Part shown: positions 37,485-48,965 of the stretch, one piece after another
Numbering within the stretch: position 1 is the first letter of the stretch
How the letters are laid out: each line of letters begins with the position of its first letter
Origin: Linanthus parryae
Taxonomy: Eukaryota; Streptophyta; Magnoliopsida; Ericales; Polemoniaceae
NCBI GenBank assembly: GCA_023055425.1
Contig: JALGPY010000006.1
Location: 72,758,127 to 72,822,126 of the forward strand
Direction of reading: 5' to 3'
DNA length: 64,000 bases
Made by a program: the position numbers and the translations under genes
Notes under the pieces: model-generated
The model's input: the letters and a program-made list of their open reading frames with translations, nothing else
The model's database searches: none
Told to the model about the DNA's origin: nothing

Positions 37485-37690
37485 ATAGTGGTACTAACCA
37501 TAGTTTTTAAAATCGTATCGGACCGTCCGGTTCGACCGGTTCGCCCGGTGAACCGGTGCCTAACCAGTCCGGTTTGGCTATTAGACCGTCGATGCAGAGA
37601 ACCGGTCAAAGCCCGTCAAGAACCGGCAGTTTTTACTGAACCAGTGAACCGGCCGGTTCTGACCGGCTTTACCGGTTTTTGCATTATCTT
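37485..37690. repeat. CCGGTT-rich repeat
   Basis: About 200 bp packed with ACCGG/CCGGT palindromic motifs (for example 37527, 37551, 37600, 37648, 37671). Similar CCGGTT-rich short repeats are widespread in dicot genomes and may be non-autonomous DNA elements. The family is not resolved here. Confidence 0.5.
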
Positions 37691-37914
37691 CAATCTCTGG
37701 CAATCTATCGAGGTGGTGTTCTGGTGGAGATGGGGTAATGTTTGTCGCCGGAAACTGGCGCTGACGGCAGGGGAGAGAGAGAGAGAGAGAGGGGAGGATG
37801 AGGAGGTGAAAGTTAACAGGGAGGGAGAGAGAGCCAGCGAGCAGATCTGAGGGGAAAAGAGAGGCGGAAAGGAAGTGGTTCCAGAGGGGGGAGAGAAAGA
37901 GACGGGAGATGTAG

Positions 37915-38169
37915 GGTTTTGATCATGGATACGCAGCGGAAATATAAATTATCCATATAAGACCCTCCAAGGATCACATGAAGAGAATCATAACGATTGT
38001 CCCATTTAATCATTATAATGGACTAGGGATATTTAAAATAAACAACACAATTGTAAATCTAAGGACTTCATTATATTAAATATCCAATAAATAATACAAC
38101 GAATGTTCTAGCCAAAAACAAGTTCATACTAAACTAGATTGCCTCAAGGGCATCTATTCTAAGGAAAAA
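37915..38169 (-). repeat. Copia LTR fragment of another lineage
   Basis: On the minus strand, ATGCCCTTGAGGCAATCTAG at about 38139-38158 resembles the start of Tork/Angela-type LTRs, and CATGGATACGCAGCGGAA (plus, about 37924) is a common phrase near the other end of such LTRs. No coding part is attached. The right end is cut where element C begins. Confidence 0.4.
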
Positions 38170-39684
38170 GCAGATCGCGCGATCTGCTCAAGGCAGAGGC
38201 ACGAATTTGCTTTTTTTGGCCAAAACTACGTCGTTTTGAGTTGATTATTTCCTAACCTAGTAGGAGAATAATTAATACACGATTCATTCATTCAATTGGA
38301 ACACTCACGCAAGGAAAAAGAGGACGACGGCGGAGAGGAAGAGAAGGCAAGGCCGAAGCAACCATTGGAGGTCTCTAGATTTTAATTTCTTCTTCTTCTT
38401 TCTCTCAAATCTTGTATGGAGAAACTTGTAAGCCTTGTTTGGTTGATTTCCATTAGCTAAACTCCATTGCTAGGCGTCTCTATGAGAGCCTAGGGTTTAT
38501 GTAGACGATTGATTTTCCGGGTTGAGACTTGTTTCATGCTATTAATTTAGATCTATTGAATAGACGTAGTTTCATGAACTTGTTGACGATTCTAGCCTAT
38601 TGACACGGTTAGAGTATGAATTGATAATCAATGAGACTAGGGTTTTGTTCATAGACATTAATCATGCTTAATGTCAGTCTTTTTTCTTGTTACAGGTTCT
38701 TACATTGTGCTTAATCCTTAACAAGAATGGATTCGCGACCCGGACTTGTTAATTAACTAGAAAGTGCACGACTGTGACGTAACCTAGTTGTGAAGAGTGT
38801 ATGAACACAATCTCGAATCACCGAGACCGAGAGGAAAAGTGTTAGGATCGGCCTTAGTGGGTAGATTCGGTAGGTGAGATCCGACTGTTTCGTGCAACGG
38901 TGGACCGACAGGACCCGTTGTCGTGCATGTCGTTAGCCTACTAGAACAAACCAGTAGACGCAAGAGACCGACAGGAGATTGTAGTCAACCGAGACGTAGA
39001 ATGACATGAGACCGACAGGAGATTGTTAGTGTATTTACCCGGCTAAACTAGAATAGGATTAACGTGTTACATAGCTGAACCCGAAATTGTATACCACCCT
39101 AGGTGATCTAGAGATTACCTAGTTTCTCCATATCTTCTTTATTAAAATTAAAATACAAAAATATTAGATTGTTTTGTTATTTCATTTTTCAGTCACTTGT
39201 TTGTGGGTGAAAATTCATTTATCACTCAATTTTCCTCCTTGTTACCGTACTCTTAATTAATCGTTTATTTAAATAGTCTCGAGTCTGTCCTCGTGGGATC
39301 GAAAACTCCGTGTTGAAATACCACCCCTATATTACTTGACCGTGCACTTGCGCATACGTGTAAAGAATCGCGCCAAGTTTTTGGCGCCGTTTCCGGGGAC
39401 AACGGTAGATTATTTAGTTAGGAGTTAGTTTAGAGTACTTTTATTTCAATTTTATTTTGTTTTCTTTTCTCTATCTCTGTGCTTCACGGGTATCTTGTGA
39501 GTTTTTTTTTGCAGGGACGCGGGAAGTAAGAGACAATATAAGCATGTGGAGCAAAAACTACTTTTTGGTTCCCCCCTACTATTTCTACTGCAGGGGTAAC
39601 CATGAAGAAGAAAACACATGCATGAGTTGGTGCTATGGATGCGGCATTTGGCACGATCATAGACACCTATGTCGATTTCATCAT
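38170..39684 (+). mobile_element. Element C: truncated third copy of the A/B non-autonomous family
   Basis: LTR part 38170-39375, tRNA-Asp primer site 39382-39399 (one mismatch), then leader and the first codons of the unknown ORF. It begins exactly at a perfect 18-bp palindrome (38170-38187) inside the LTR. The ORF start is clearest here: MWSKNYFLVPPYYFYC at 39544, then CMSWCYGCGIWHDHRHLC in one frame. It stops matching B at about 39684. LTR identity to B looks above 90%. Confidence 0.8.
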
Positions 39685-39685
39685 G

Positions 39686-39771
39686 TTATTGTATTCTAGT
39701 TCGGCCGGGTAACTACACTGACAATCTCATGTCGGTCTCATGTCATTCTACATCTCGGTTGACTACAATCT
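39686..39771 (-). repeat. Inverted LTR scrap of the A/B/C family
   Basis: These 86 bases are the reverse complement of about 22178-22262 in the LTR of B (GACCGACATGAGATTGTCAG... on the minus strand). They sit between element C and the broken left end of element E. Confidence 0.75.
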
Positions 39772-39776
39772 ACTAG

Positions 39777-40460
39777 AATAGAGAAAGAGTTCTGGATTTA
39801 CAAGCATCAAAGAAATTCATCAATCTTCCAATCCATTCACAGTAGATCACTGCATACGTTACTGCATTTTTCTACACTCTAAGTGTTCTTCTGTATTGTA
39901 CTCCATTGGTAGATCATTTCTGTATTATCTCTACATTCATTCTCAAGGATTGTTCAAAGTGAACAATAGAGAATTCTTAGTTAGTCAGTTAGCTAGAGCA
40001 GGTACTAGACAGGTTAGGGAAAACCACTAGCTGTAACAGAGTAAGGGAACTATCTGTGCTTGAGTTCTAGGGCTTAGCTTTTGATTAATAAGAATTGTGT
40101 TGAAAATCCGGCAGGGATCTAATCCCTGCGGTAGAGACGTAGGTCCAAGTGGACTGAACTCTATAAATCACTTGTCTCTTGCATTTACAGTTCATTAATT
40201 TTTCTCAGTATTTGCAGCATACAAAATATTCTGTTTTTCAAGGGTTTGAACTTGTTTTGAAGGCCTTGAAAAATTCTTACTTGCTTTATACAAACTGCAT
40301 TGCTTCCAGGGGCTTGAACTAGTTTTCAAGGCCTTGAACTTCATTGTTTTTCACAAGTTTTCATCTTCCTAGCAAGCTTTGCAAAGTGTTGGCATACTCT
40401 ATTCAACCCCCCCTTCTAAAGTATCTTAGCTGCATTAACACCTGCACACTCACACTTTCA
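39777..40460 (+). repeat. 5' LTR of E, first half missing
   Basis: Ends CACACTTTCA directly before the primer site. The TATA-like CTATAAATC is at 40161. Its tail (GCATTAACACCTGCACACTC) matches E's own 3' LTR rather than D's. The first several hundred bases, including the TGTAAGATC head, are absent; the sequence begins at ATAGAGAAAGAGTTCTGG. Confidence 0.82.
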
Positions 40461-40462
40461 AT

Positions 40463-40474
40463 TGGTATCAGAGG
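40463..40474 (+). other. Primer-binding site of E
   Basis: TGGTATCAGAGG, complementary to initiator tRNA-Met apart from the last base, two bases inside the LTR end. Confidence 0.85.
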
Positions 40475-40509
40475 TTGTATCACTGTATAGATTTAACCAT
40501 CTGGTGATC

Positions 40510-42366
40510 ATGAGTACTGCAGGTGATGGTGGTTTCTCTCAGAGAAGAGCTGCTAACAGACCTCCTCTATTTTGTGGAGAAAATTTTGCTCACTGGAAAG
40601 CTTTGATGAAGATGTTCATCATTGATCAAGATATGGAGCTTTTGACCATAATACAAAATGGACCTCACACTTTATACACAGAGAAATATGGGATTAGAAC
40701 TCCCAAATCTGAAGACTTACTCTCCTCTTCTGAATTAGAGCAATATTCTAAGAATTAAGATGCTATTAACATATTATATTGTGCTTTGAGTAAAGATGAA
40801 TTCAACAGGATTTCAGGCTGCACTACTGCCAAAGAAATATGGGATAAACTTGTGGTTACTTTTGAAGGAACCAGTCAAGTGAAGCAAACCAAGATCAACG
40901 TCTATCTCAGGCAATATGAGTTGTTTAAGATGAATGCAGATAAGTCTATCAGAGACATGATCAAGAGGTTCACAGACATTGTTAACAACCTTGATTCACT
41001 AGGAAAACATTTTTCTAATGAAGAAAAGGTGAGAAAAATTCTAAGAAGTCTTCCAAAGGCAAAGTGGGAACCAAAGACCACAGCAATTGAAGAAGCTCAG
41101 AATCTATCAACCATACAACTTGATGACCTACAAGGAAAGCTTCTGACACATGAAATATCCATGAATGAAGCTGATGGAGAGCTACCAGAAAGTGTCAAGA
41201 ACCTAGCTCTCATAGTTAAGGAAAATGAGAGTAATCAAAGCTTTGAAACTGAGGATGGTGATGATGAAGATCCAATTGCCGTGATTTCCAAAGCATTGAC
41301 AAGAATTCTCAAAATGAAGAAAAACTTTGGAAACAGAGACTCCAACAGAGAAAGGTATAGACCATCCAGTAGCAAGGACTACAAAGGTAAGTCCTCTATA
41401 CAAAATAAATCAAAAGTTATTAACTGCTTTGAATGTGGTGATGCAGGACATTTGATAAGAGATTTTCCACACAAGAAAAGCAAGAGCTTTCAAAAGAAAG
41501 ACCATGACAGAAGAAAGAAAGCTATGATAGCCTCACGGAGTGATTCAGATAGCTCTAGTGAATCTGAATCTGAAGAAGAACATGCCAAACTATGCTTCAT
41601 GGCCAAACATGATGAAAGTTCAGAGAAGAAACATTGAGGTAATGGTAAACTGTCTGATTTCAAAACCAAAAGAAGCTCTTTCAGAATATCTCTGAACAAT
41701 GCTTTTAAATGAGAAAGATTATCTGAAAGATATCAAAATTTTGAAGGAAAAAGTTCATGAGCAAGCAAAAGAGAACTTACAACTTTTTTGCCTAAATCAG
41801 AATCTTGAAATCTCTCAGAAGAAAATTGATAGTGATTTCATGGCCTTGAAAACCAGTTTCAAAGCCTTGAAAACACAAGTCAAGGATATAGTCACTGAAA
41901 ACTCTTTAATGAGTAAAAACCTTGTTAAAATAAGACATCAGATTGATGAATTAGATAAACAAAAGACTACTCTTACTAAGAAACTTAAAGAATCTGAATT
42001 GGTCAAAGTCAAGCTTGATGGATCAGAACACAAGTCGAACTTGATTCTTGGAGGAAGTTCACAGTCTGTTCACAAAGCTGGTATTGGATTCAATCCAAAT
42101 TTTCCAAGGAAGAACAATACCAGGTTTGTGAAGGCTGGAAACAAAACTTCTCCTACATGTCATTACTGCTGTAAAACTGGTCATGTTAAAATGACTTGTC
42201 CTTTCAGAAGAGGAGACCCTCACATAATGAGGAACACTTTTCCCTTTCAACTCAAAGGACAAGTTAATCTGATTTGGAACCCTAAAGGGGTTAGACCACC
42301 TAACATGGTTGATCCTGAATATGAATCCAAATTCCACACTTGGTCTAACAGCTGGGTAAGGAAGTG
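40510..42366 (+). pseudogene. Gag of element E, broken
   Basis: Starts MSTAGDGGFSQRRAANRPP. The frame breaks near 40758 (stop), 41637 (frameshift/stop) and 41690. The 283-codon frame 40786-41637 carries the first zinc knuckle as CFECGDAGHLIRDF, with the last zinc-binding Cys replaced by Phe. The 222-codon frame 41699-42367 has a coiled-coil-like region with FKALKTQVKD and the second knuckle CHYCCKTGHVKMTC. Gag should assemble the particle and bind RNA; the lost Cys would weaken that even if the frame were open. Confidence 0.85.
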
Positions 42367-42374
42367 ATTGGTGT

Positions 42375-45300
42375 TTGCAGGTTGTCACCAACATCAAAGA
42401 ACAGAAGTGGTTTATGGACAGTGGTTGCTCAAGACACATGAGTGGAAAGAGATCTCTATTCACAGAATTTAAAGAGCAATCTGAAGGTTCAATTACACTT
42501 GGTGACAAAGGCAGATGCAACTTGGTATTTGTAAAGTTGGTAAAAATTCTGAAAACTCTATTTCTGATTTGTATTCAGTTGAAGGTTTGAAATTTAACTT
42601 GCTTAGTGTATCTCAGCTTTGTGAAAATGGCAACAAAGTTATTTTTGATAAAGAGAAGTGGGTGGTGCAAAATGAGAAATCAGGACATTGCATTCTCACA
42701 GCCTCTAGATGAAACAATGTTTATACTTTTCAGACTAACAAAGTTGCAGGTGAAAGTTTGAAGTGTCTCAACGCCTTGAAAGAGGATTCAAAGCTTTGGC
42801 ACAGGAAGCTTGGTCATATCAGCTTGCACACTTTGAACAAGTTAATTTCCAAAACTTGGTAAGAGGATTGCCATCCATTAAGTTCAAAGAAGATGAAATG
42901 TGCAAATCATGTGCTCAAGGCAAACAGACCAGAAGCTCTGTCAAGCCAAAGAAATTTGTAAGTACAACTAGACCTATTGAGATGCTTCATATGGATCTAT
43001 GTGGTCCTATGAGAACTCCTGCTCCAAAAGGTAAAAGGTATATGCTAGCTGTTGTAGATGATTTTTTTAGATATACTTGGGTTATGTTTCTCAAAAAAAA
43101 TCTGAAGCACTCTCTGAATTTTCAAAGCTTTGCAGAGAAGTTCAAAACATGAAAAACCTACCTGTAGCTTCAATTAGAAGTGATCATGGTAGAGAATGTG
43201 ATCAGTTAGAATTTGATTTGTTCTGTGATAAGCATGGTATTAATCACAACTTTTCTGCTCCAAGAACTCCTCAACAGAATGGTGTTGTTGAAAGAAAGAA
43301 CAGGACTCTTGAAGATATGTCAAGGACAATGCTTCTTGAGAACAAGCTGCCAAAACATTATTGGACAGAAGCTGTGAATATATCAAACTATATTTTGAAC
43401 AGGTGCTTGATCAGACCTATTCTGAAGAAGACTCCCTATGAACTATTAAAAGGAAGGAAGCCAAATATTTCATACTTCAGACCCTTTGGATGTACTTGTT
43501 TTATCCACAATAATGGAAAAGACAATCTTGGTAAGTTTGATGCAAGAAGTGATGAAGGTATATTTTTGGTTACTTTCTTAATAGCAAAGCTTATAGAGTT
43601 TACAATAAAAGAACCAAATTGGTTGAAGAGAGCATTCATGTTATTTTTGATGAAAGCTTTGATGGTTCTTTGAGTGAAAGTTTTACAGACTTGAATTTGA
43701 ACAAGCATGAATCAGAAGAGATTGAGAATCCACTGGGATTCAAGAAAGGCTCAGAAGAAAACAGAAGACATTTTCAAGACCTTGAAAATGGTGCTCAAGG
43801 CCTTGAAAATAAGCCTCAAAACCTTGAAAATGATGATCAGAAGGATACATGTGACAGAGCCACTACTTCAAGACCAGAGAAGATCTATGGAGAACCTGGA
43901 CCATGGTATCCAAGAAAGAGATTTAAAATTTCACTCATCACATCCAGTTGACAATATCATTTCAGATCCAACCACTGGTACACAAACTAGATCACAATTG
44001 AAGAACTTATGTGCTTTTAATGCTTTTATTTCTCTTGCAGAACCAAAAACTGTGAAAGAAGCATTACAAGAAGCAGACTGGATCATTGCTATGCAAAGTT
44101 AACTCAATGAGTTTGAAAGTAATAAGGTTTGGAACCTGGGTCCTCCACCTACAAACCAGTCTGTCATTGGTACCTGATGGGTGTTCGGAAATAAGTTGGA
44201 TGAAAGTGGCAAAGTGATCAGAAACAAAGCAAGGTTAGTTGCTCAAGGTTACAACCAAGAATAAGGTATTGATTATGAGTAAACTTTTTCTCCAGTTGTC
44301 AGGTTAGAAGCAATAAGAGTTTTTCTTGCATTTGCATCTCACAAGAACATGAAACTTTTTCAAATGGATGTAAAATGTGCTTTCTTGAATGGCTACTTAC
44401 AAGAAGAAGTTTATGTTGCACAACCACATGCTTTTGAAAATGATAAGTTTCCAGATCATGTTTACAAACTTGAAAAAGCTCTCTATGGTTTGAAACAAGC
44501 TCCAAGAGCTTGGTATGAACGGTTGTCAAAGTTTTTGCTTGAAAATAATTTCAAAAGAGGTTTAGTAGACTAGACTCTTTTCATAAAGACTCATGAGAAA
44601 GACTTGATTGTAGTTCAGATATATGTTGATGATATCCTGTTTGGAGCTACTAAAGATCAATTGTGCAGAGAATTATCATGTCTTATGAGTAGGGAATTTG
44701 AAATGAGCATGATGGGAGAGTTGAACTTCTTCCTAGGACTTCAAATACATCAATTGAAGAAGGGCATCTTTCTACATCAAAGCAATTACACAAGAGACTT
44801 ACTAAACAAATATAGCATGGCTCAATGCAAGGAAGCTAAGACTCCTATAAGATCTACACTATCCTTAGACAAGGATGAATCTGGTAAGAGTGTCAATGTG
44901 AAAGAGTATAGAGGTATGATTGGATCATTACTCTATCTCACAGCAAGAAGACCAGATATTATGTATAGTGTGTGTATGTGTGCTAGATTTCAAGCTGATC
45001 CAAAAGAATCACACTTGACTGCTGTGAAGAGAATATTCAGATATCTCAAAGGTACCAAAGACTTAGGGCTTTGGTATCCAAGACATTCTAACTTCTCTTT
45101 GCATGGATTTTCAGATGCTGACTTTTCAGGTTACAAAGTTGATAGAAAAAGTACTTCAGGGAATTGCCAATTTATTGGATCATCCTTGATCAGCTGGCAC
45201 TCCAATAAACAGAATTCATTTGCTCTATCAACAGCTTAAGCTGAATATAGAGCTGCAGGAGCATGTTGTTCACAAGTACTATGGATTGCTCAACAGCTAA

Positions 45301-45535
45301 GAGATCTTGGATTTGACTTCAGGAGCATACCTATTAAGTGTGATAACACTAGTGAAATTTCAATTACAAATATTCCAGTGCAACATTCAAGAACCAAGCA
45401 CATTGATGTCAGACACCATTTCATCATAGATCATGCTGAGAAAGGTGATATTGTTCTTGAATTTTTTTCTACTAACATGCAGCTTGCAGATATCTTCACT
45501 AAATCATTTCCAGATGAAACATTCTCAGCTCAAGA
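42375..45535 (+). pseudogene. Pol of element E, broken
   Basis: Protease WFMDSGCSRHMSG (about 42407), GAG-pre-integrase (about 42580-42950), integrase core (MDLCGPMR; IRSDHGREC; TPQQNGVVERK) with a frameshift near 43100 and another near 43570. A linker of repeated Gln-x-Leu-Glu-Asn units follows (43770-43830). Reverse transcriptase starts near 44170 and keeps YVDDILF (about 44622). RNase H runs from about 45000 to 45450 with HIDVRHHFI near its end. At least five in-frame stops are present (for example 44101, 44176, 44263, 44571, 45237). Gene order is Copia (integrase before reverse transcriptase). Confidence 0.88.
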
Positions 45536-46028
45536 CTGGAATTAGGCATGCTAAATAAGGATGCTTTGGTTTAGGGGGAGAATCAGGTAAGAAAGGTAAG
45601 CTTTATGTGTTTTCAAAGGTTTGAACTGAGTTTCAAAGCCTTGAAAATCAGTTCAAAAACTTTTGCTTTTATTTGTTGCAGTGTTACAATTTTTCAAGAC
45701 CTTGAAAATCTTTTCAAAACCTTGAAAATGAGTCTGCTACACTGATAGTCAATAATCTTGGATCATTCTATGTTGGGTGATATCTCTGTAGATATTTGCC
45801 TTATATAGCCCCTACCTTTTTAAACAATTTGTTTTAGCCAAAAATAGTATTAGAATATTTTATTTTCCAACGGCATAAAAGATTGAATTCTCTCTGATTA
45901 CTGCAAATCTTTTGAGATCAGAGAGATACTAGTTTCCTTTTGAAAATCTAACTCTTTCAGTATTTATCATCTTCTCTTCTCCTCTCTCCGTATCATTCCA
46001 CCTCTCTCTATTCTTCTCCCAAACCCTA

Positions 46029-47773
46029 ATGAGCACAAGGAGAGCCTCAGACAGAATCAAGATGGCTGGAGGATCGAAATTTACTTCAGAGAAGAAAAGA
46101 AAGGCAGCAGTGGATGAAGTTCAAGAAGTCAGTGGAGACTCTAGCTCTAGAACTCCCAGTGAAGAGGCAGTTCCAGTTCTTCCTCCACCCAAGAAAAAGG
46201 TCAATAAGGTTACAACTTCCTCCTCAGAAAAGAGGCATAAGAAGAAAGATAAAGCTATTACAGGGAAGAAACCTGAAACAGAATCCACTAGTTCAAAGAA
46301 GCTGAAAAAGAAGAAAGCAACTCAAGCAGAAAAAGCGAAGCGAAAGGTGACATAAGAACAACCAGAAGGTCGACTGGAGAAGGCCTTTCAGATCTATTCA
46401 AAGGCATCAACAAATAAAACAACCCCCAATGAGACTTGGTTTGTCTCAAACATCTCTAAAGGTCAGTGGTTAGATGGTTTTGCTTCCAGATCTGTTGGTT
46501 TCTGTAGTATGATCAATATGCATATGGTGGAACACATGAAACTTAAGTGCGTCTCCATGTTGAAGAAAAGTTCTCTGTGGGTCATGTTGAATCCTAAAGA
46601 GTTAGCCTATCCTAGACTCATCAGATTTTCTATCTGAATTTGACACAAGTTAGGAGATCTGCACACTTGCTGATAAAGTCTAGAGTTGTTGGGATAGAAA
46701 TTGAGTTGGACCACTCTTAGTTTTCCAATGTGTTTGGTTGCCCAAAGAGGTATGACACTAGCAATCATCCACCAAAGACAGAAACTCTAAAGCTAGCCAA
46801 AGATGAGTTCTTTCTTACAAACATCTCCTCCTCAGCCAAACAGTTAACACATTCTGTGTTGAATGTTGACGCCAAGGTCCTTCATACCATTATGGTTAGG
46901 TGTATTTTTTCCAGAGAGCACTCTAGAGAACTAGTAACTGAAAGGATGCTGCACATTATGTATCTGGTTATGCATGGCTATGAGATTGATCTTCCCAAAC
47001 TAGTTATTGAGCATAAGCTCTTCAGCCTTACCAGTCAAAGAAAACACCCTCTACCCTATGCCAATCTGCTCACTTTGTTCTTTGAACACTTTGAGATTCC
47101 AACTAGTGGAGAGGAATTAGTTACTTCTGGTTTTGGAATGCTTAATGAGAAAGCTTTTGAGAAGATTGGAGTGGTGAAGACTAAGGAAAAAACCTGGAAG
47201 TTATACTTAGACTTGACTGAAGAAGAACTGGGTGAAAAGAAGTTTATTAAGCCCAAGACCTTGACTCCCAATTCAAGTCAGACTTCTCAGGCTACAAACA
47301 ATCAAAGAATTGATGGTATGGAATTGAATTTGGAAGACATCAAAGCAACTGTTTATGGAATTGAATCTGAAATGGGGCAAGTCAAGTACATGGTGGACAA
47401 CATCTTCATAAGCATGACTTTGATTGATAGTCCTGAGGATGATGAAGGTCCAAAGAAAGGAGACTCCGAAAAAGATATGCCTAGTGAACATTCAAGCCCG
47501 GAAGAAGTTGCTCCAGTCTCAGATAAGGGAAAGCAGGTGGCAGAGCAAGCCTCACAGGAAGGAGATGAAGTCAACAGTCCTGACTCAGATGATCTGCTGA
47601 TTACCTTGAAGAAAAAGAAGAAATCTCCAAAGGCTGCTACAAAGGACAAGACTGAAGAGGTAATTGTTGCTGGTGAGAAGGAAGAGGAACAGGAAGTGCA
47701 GGAAAAGACTGATGAAGAAGATAGTGAGAAGGAGGAAGGAGATCAAGTTGCAGATGAAAATCAAACCCCTTAA
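46029..47773 (+). pseudogene. Sirevirus extra ORF of E, broken once or twice
   Basis: Begins MSTRRASDRIKMAGGSKFTS. A stop at 46353-46355 ends a Lys-rich 108-residue N-terminal part. The middle is interrupted near 46636 and 46720. A long frame, 46730-47773 (347 codons), then holds the conserved middle (LTHSVLNVDAKVLHTIMVRC; ERMLHIMYLVMHGYEIDLPK) and a strongly acidic tail. The homologous ORF of D is the same length and order, so the gene was part of the ancestral element. It resembles, from memory, proteins annotated as putative plant transposon protein; its role is unknown. No convincing transmembrane segment was seen. Confidence 0.75.
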
Positions 47774-48081
47774 TCTTGCTTACTCTTTCTTCCAAAATCT
47801 CTATTCTTAAAATTTTCTTTAAGTTTTCAAAATTTTCCAGACACTTGATCCAACATCTTCTATATTTTTGATGAAAGGAAAAAAAAGGGGGAGAAAATTC
47901 TAGGATGGTTTTAGGTTTTTATTTCTAGGTTTTATTTGCTATTTGCTGAACTGTTTACTTTATGTTGGTAATGGAATAAGTTGGATCTTTTTGGAATTAC
48001 TGTGTTATTATAAATTGTAAACTAACAAGTATTTTTTTGCAGAGACTAAGGATCAAACAGAATTTGGTTTTGTCTTTCATC

Positions 48082-48092
48082 AAGGGGGAGAC
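48082..48092 (+). other. Polypurine tract of E
   Basis: AAGGGGGAG lies two bases before the 3' LTR start. Similar tracts at about 45574 (AGGGGGAGAATC) and 47886 (AAGGGGGAGAAAA) match the multiple polypurine tracts reported for Sireviruses. Confidence 0.8.
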
Positions 48093-48965
48093 TGTAAGAT
48101 CAGGTTGTGCAAAGCTTGAAATAGTTCAGCTATTTCAAGGCCTTGAACCAGCTTTCAAAGCCTTGAATCAGTTCTCAGAGGCTTGAAAATAGTTTAGCTA
48201 TTTTCAAGGCCTTGAAACTGGATTCAAAGGCTTGAAACTGCTTAACCTGTATGAACATTCTCAGGGGGAGTTTTCTGCCAACTCTCTGAGTTTGATTTCG
48301 TCTCTATCTTTCATTTGTTTGAGTCACTGTTATTAGATGATAAAAGAGAAATTATTTTAACACTTTTGATCATAGAATATCATCTGTTTGACTTTGATGT
48401 TGCAGGAAATTTTATTTCTAAGTTTTGCAGGATTGTTTCCTAAACTGAATTGTTGCAGATTTGGAAATAGTTGCACACTTTGATCCTGTGATCAATCAGA
48501 TGTGCATGAAAACTTCTCATGGTGTTTATATGAAAGATCACAACAAAATCTCTGAAGATTGTGATTATCCAACCGTTGGAGAAGATTGTGATTGAGTTCT
48601 AGGGCTTAGCTTTTGATTAATAAGACTTGTGTTGAAAATCCTACATGGATCTAATCCCTGAGGTAGAGACGTAGGTCCAAGTGGACTGAACTCTATAAAT
48701 CACTTTTCTCTTGCATTTACAGTTCATTAATTTTTCTCAGTATTTGCAGCATACAAAACTGTCTGTTTTTCAATGGTTTGAACTTGTTTTCAAGGCCTTG
48801 AAAAAGACTTACTTGCTTTATACAAACTGCATTGCTTCTGAACTTCACTGTCTTTCAGAAGTTTTCATCTTCCTAGCAATCTTTGCAAAAAGTTGGCATA
48901 CTCTATTCAACCGCCCCCTTCTAGAGTATCTTAGCTGAATTAACACCTGCACACTCACACTTTCA
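48093..48965 (+). repeat. 3' LTR of E (873 bp, internally deleted)
   Basis: Begins TGTAAGATCAGG and ends CACTTTCA. Compared with D's 3' LTR, a block of about 400 bases is missing at about 48592 (GAAGATTGTGATTGAGTTC). TATA-like CTATAAAT at 48693. The five bases after it, CACGA (48966-48970), also occur (inverted) next to the head of D's 5' LTR. Confidence 0.85.

Larger units (their letters stand above)
39777..48965 (+). mobile_element. Sirevirus-type Copia element E
   Basis: Order: 5' LTR lacking its head (39777-40460), Met-type primer site, gag, protease, integrase, reverse transcriptase, RNase H, extra ORF, polypurine tracts, and 3' LTR (48093-48965) followed by CACGA. Polypurine AGGGGGAG tracts lie at about 45574, 47886 and 48082. 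It is the most complete element in the window, but every gene carries stops or frameshifts, so it is not autonomous now. Confidence 0.9.
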
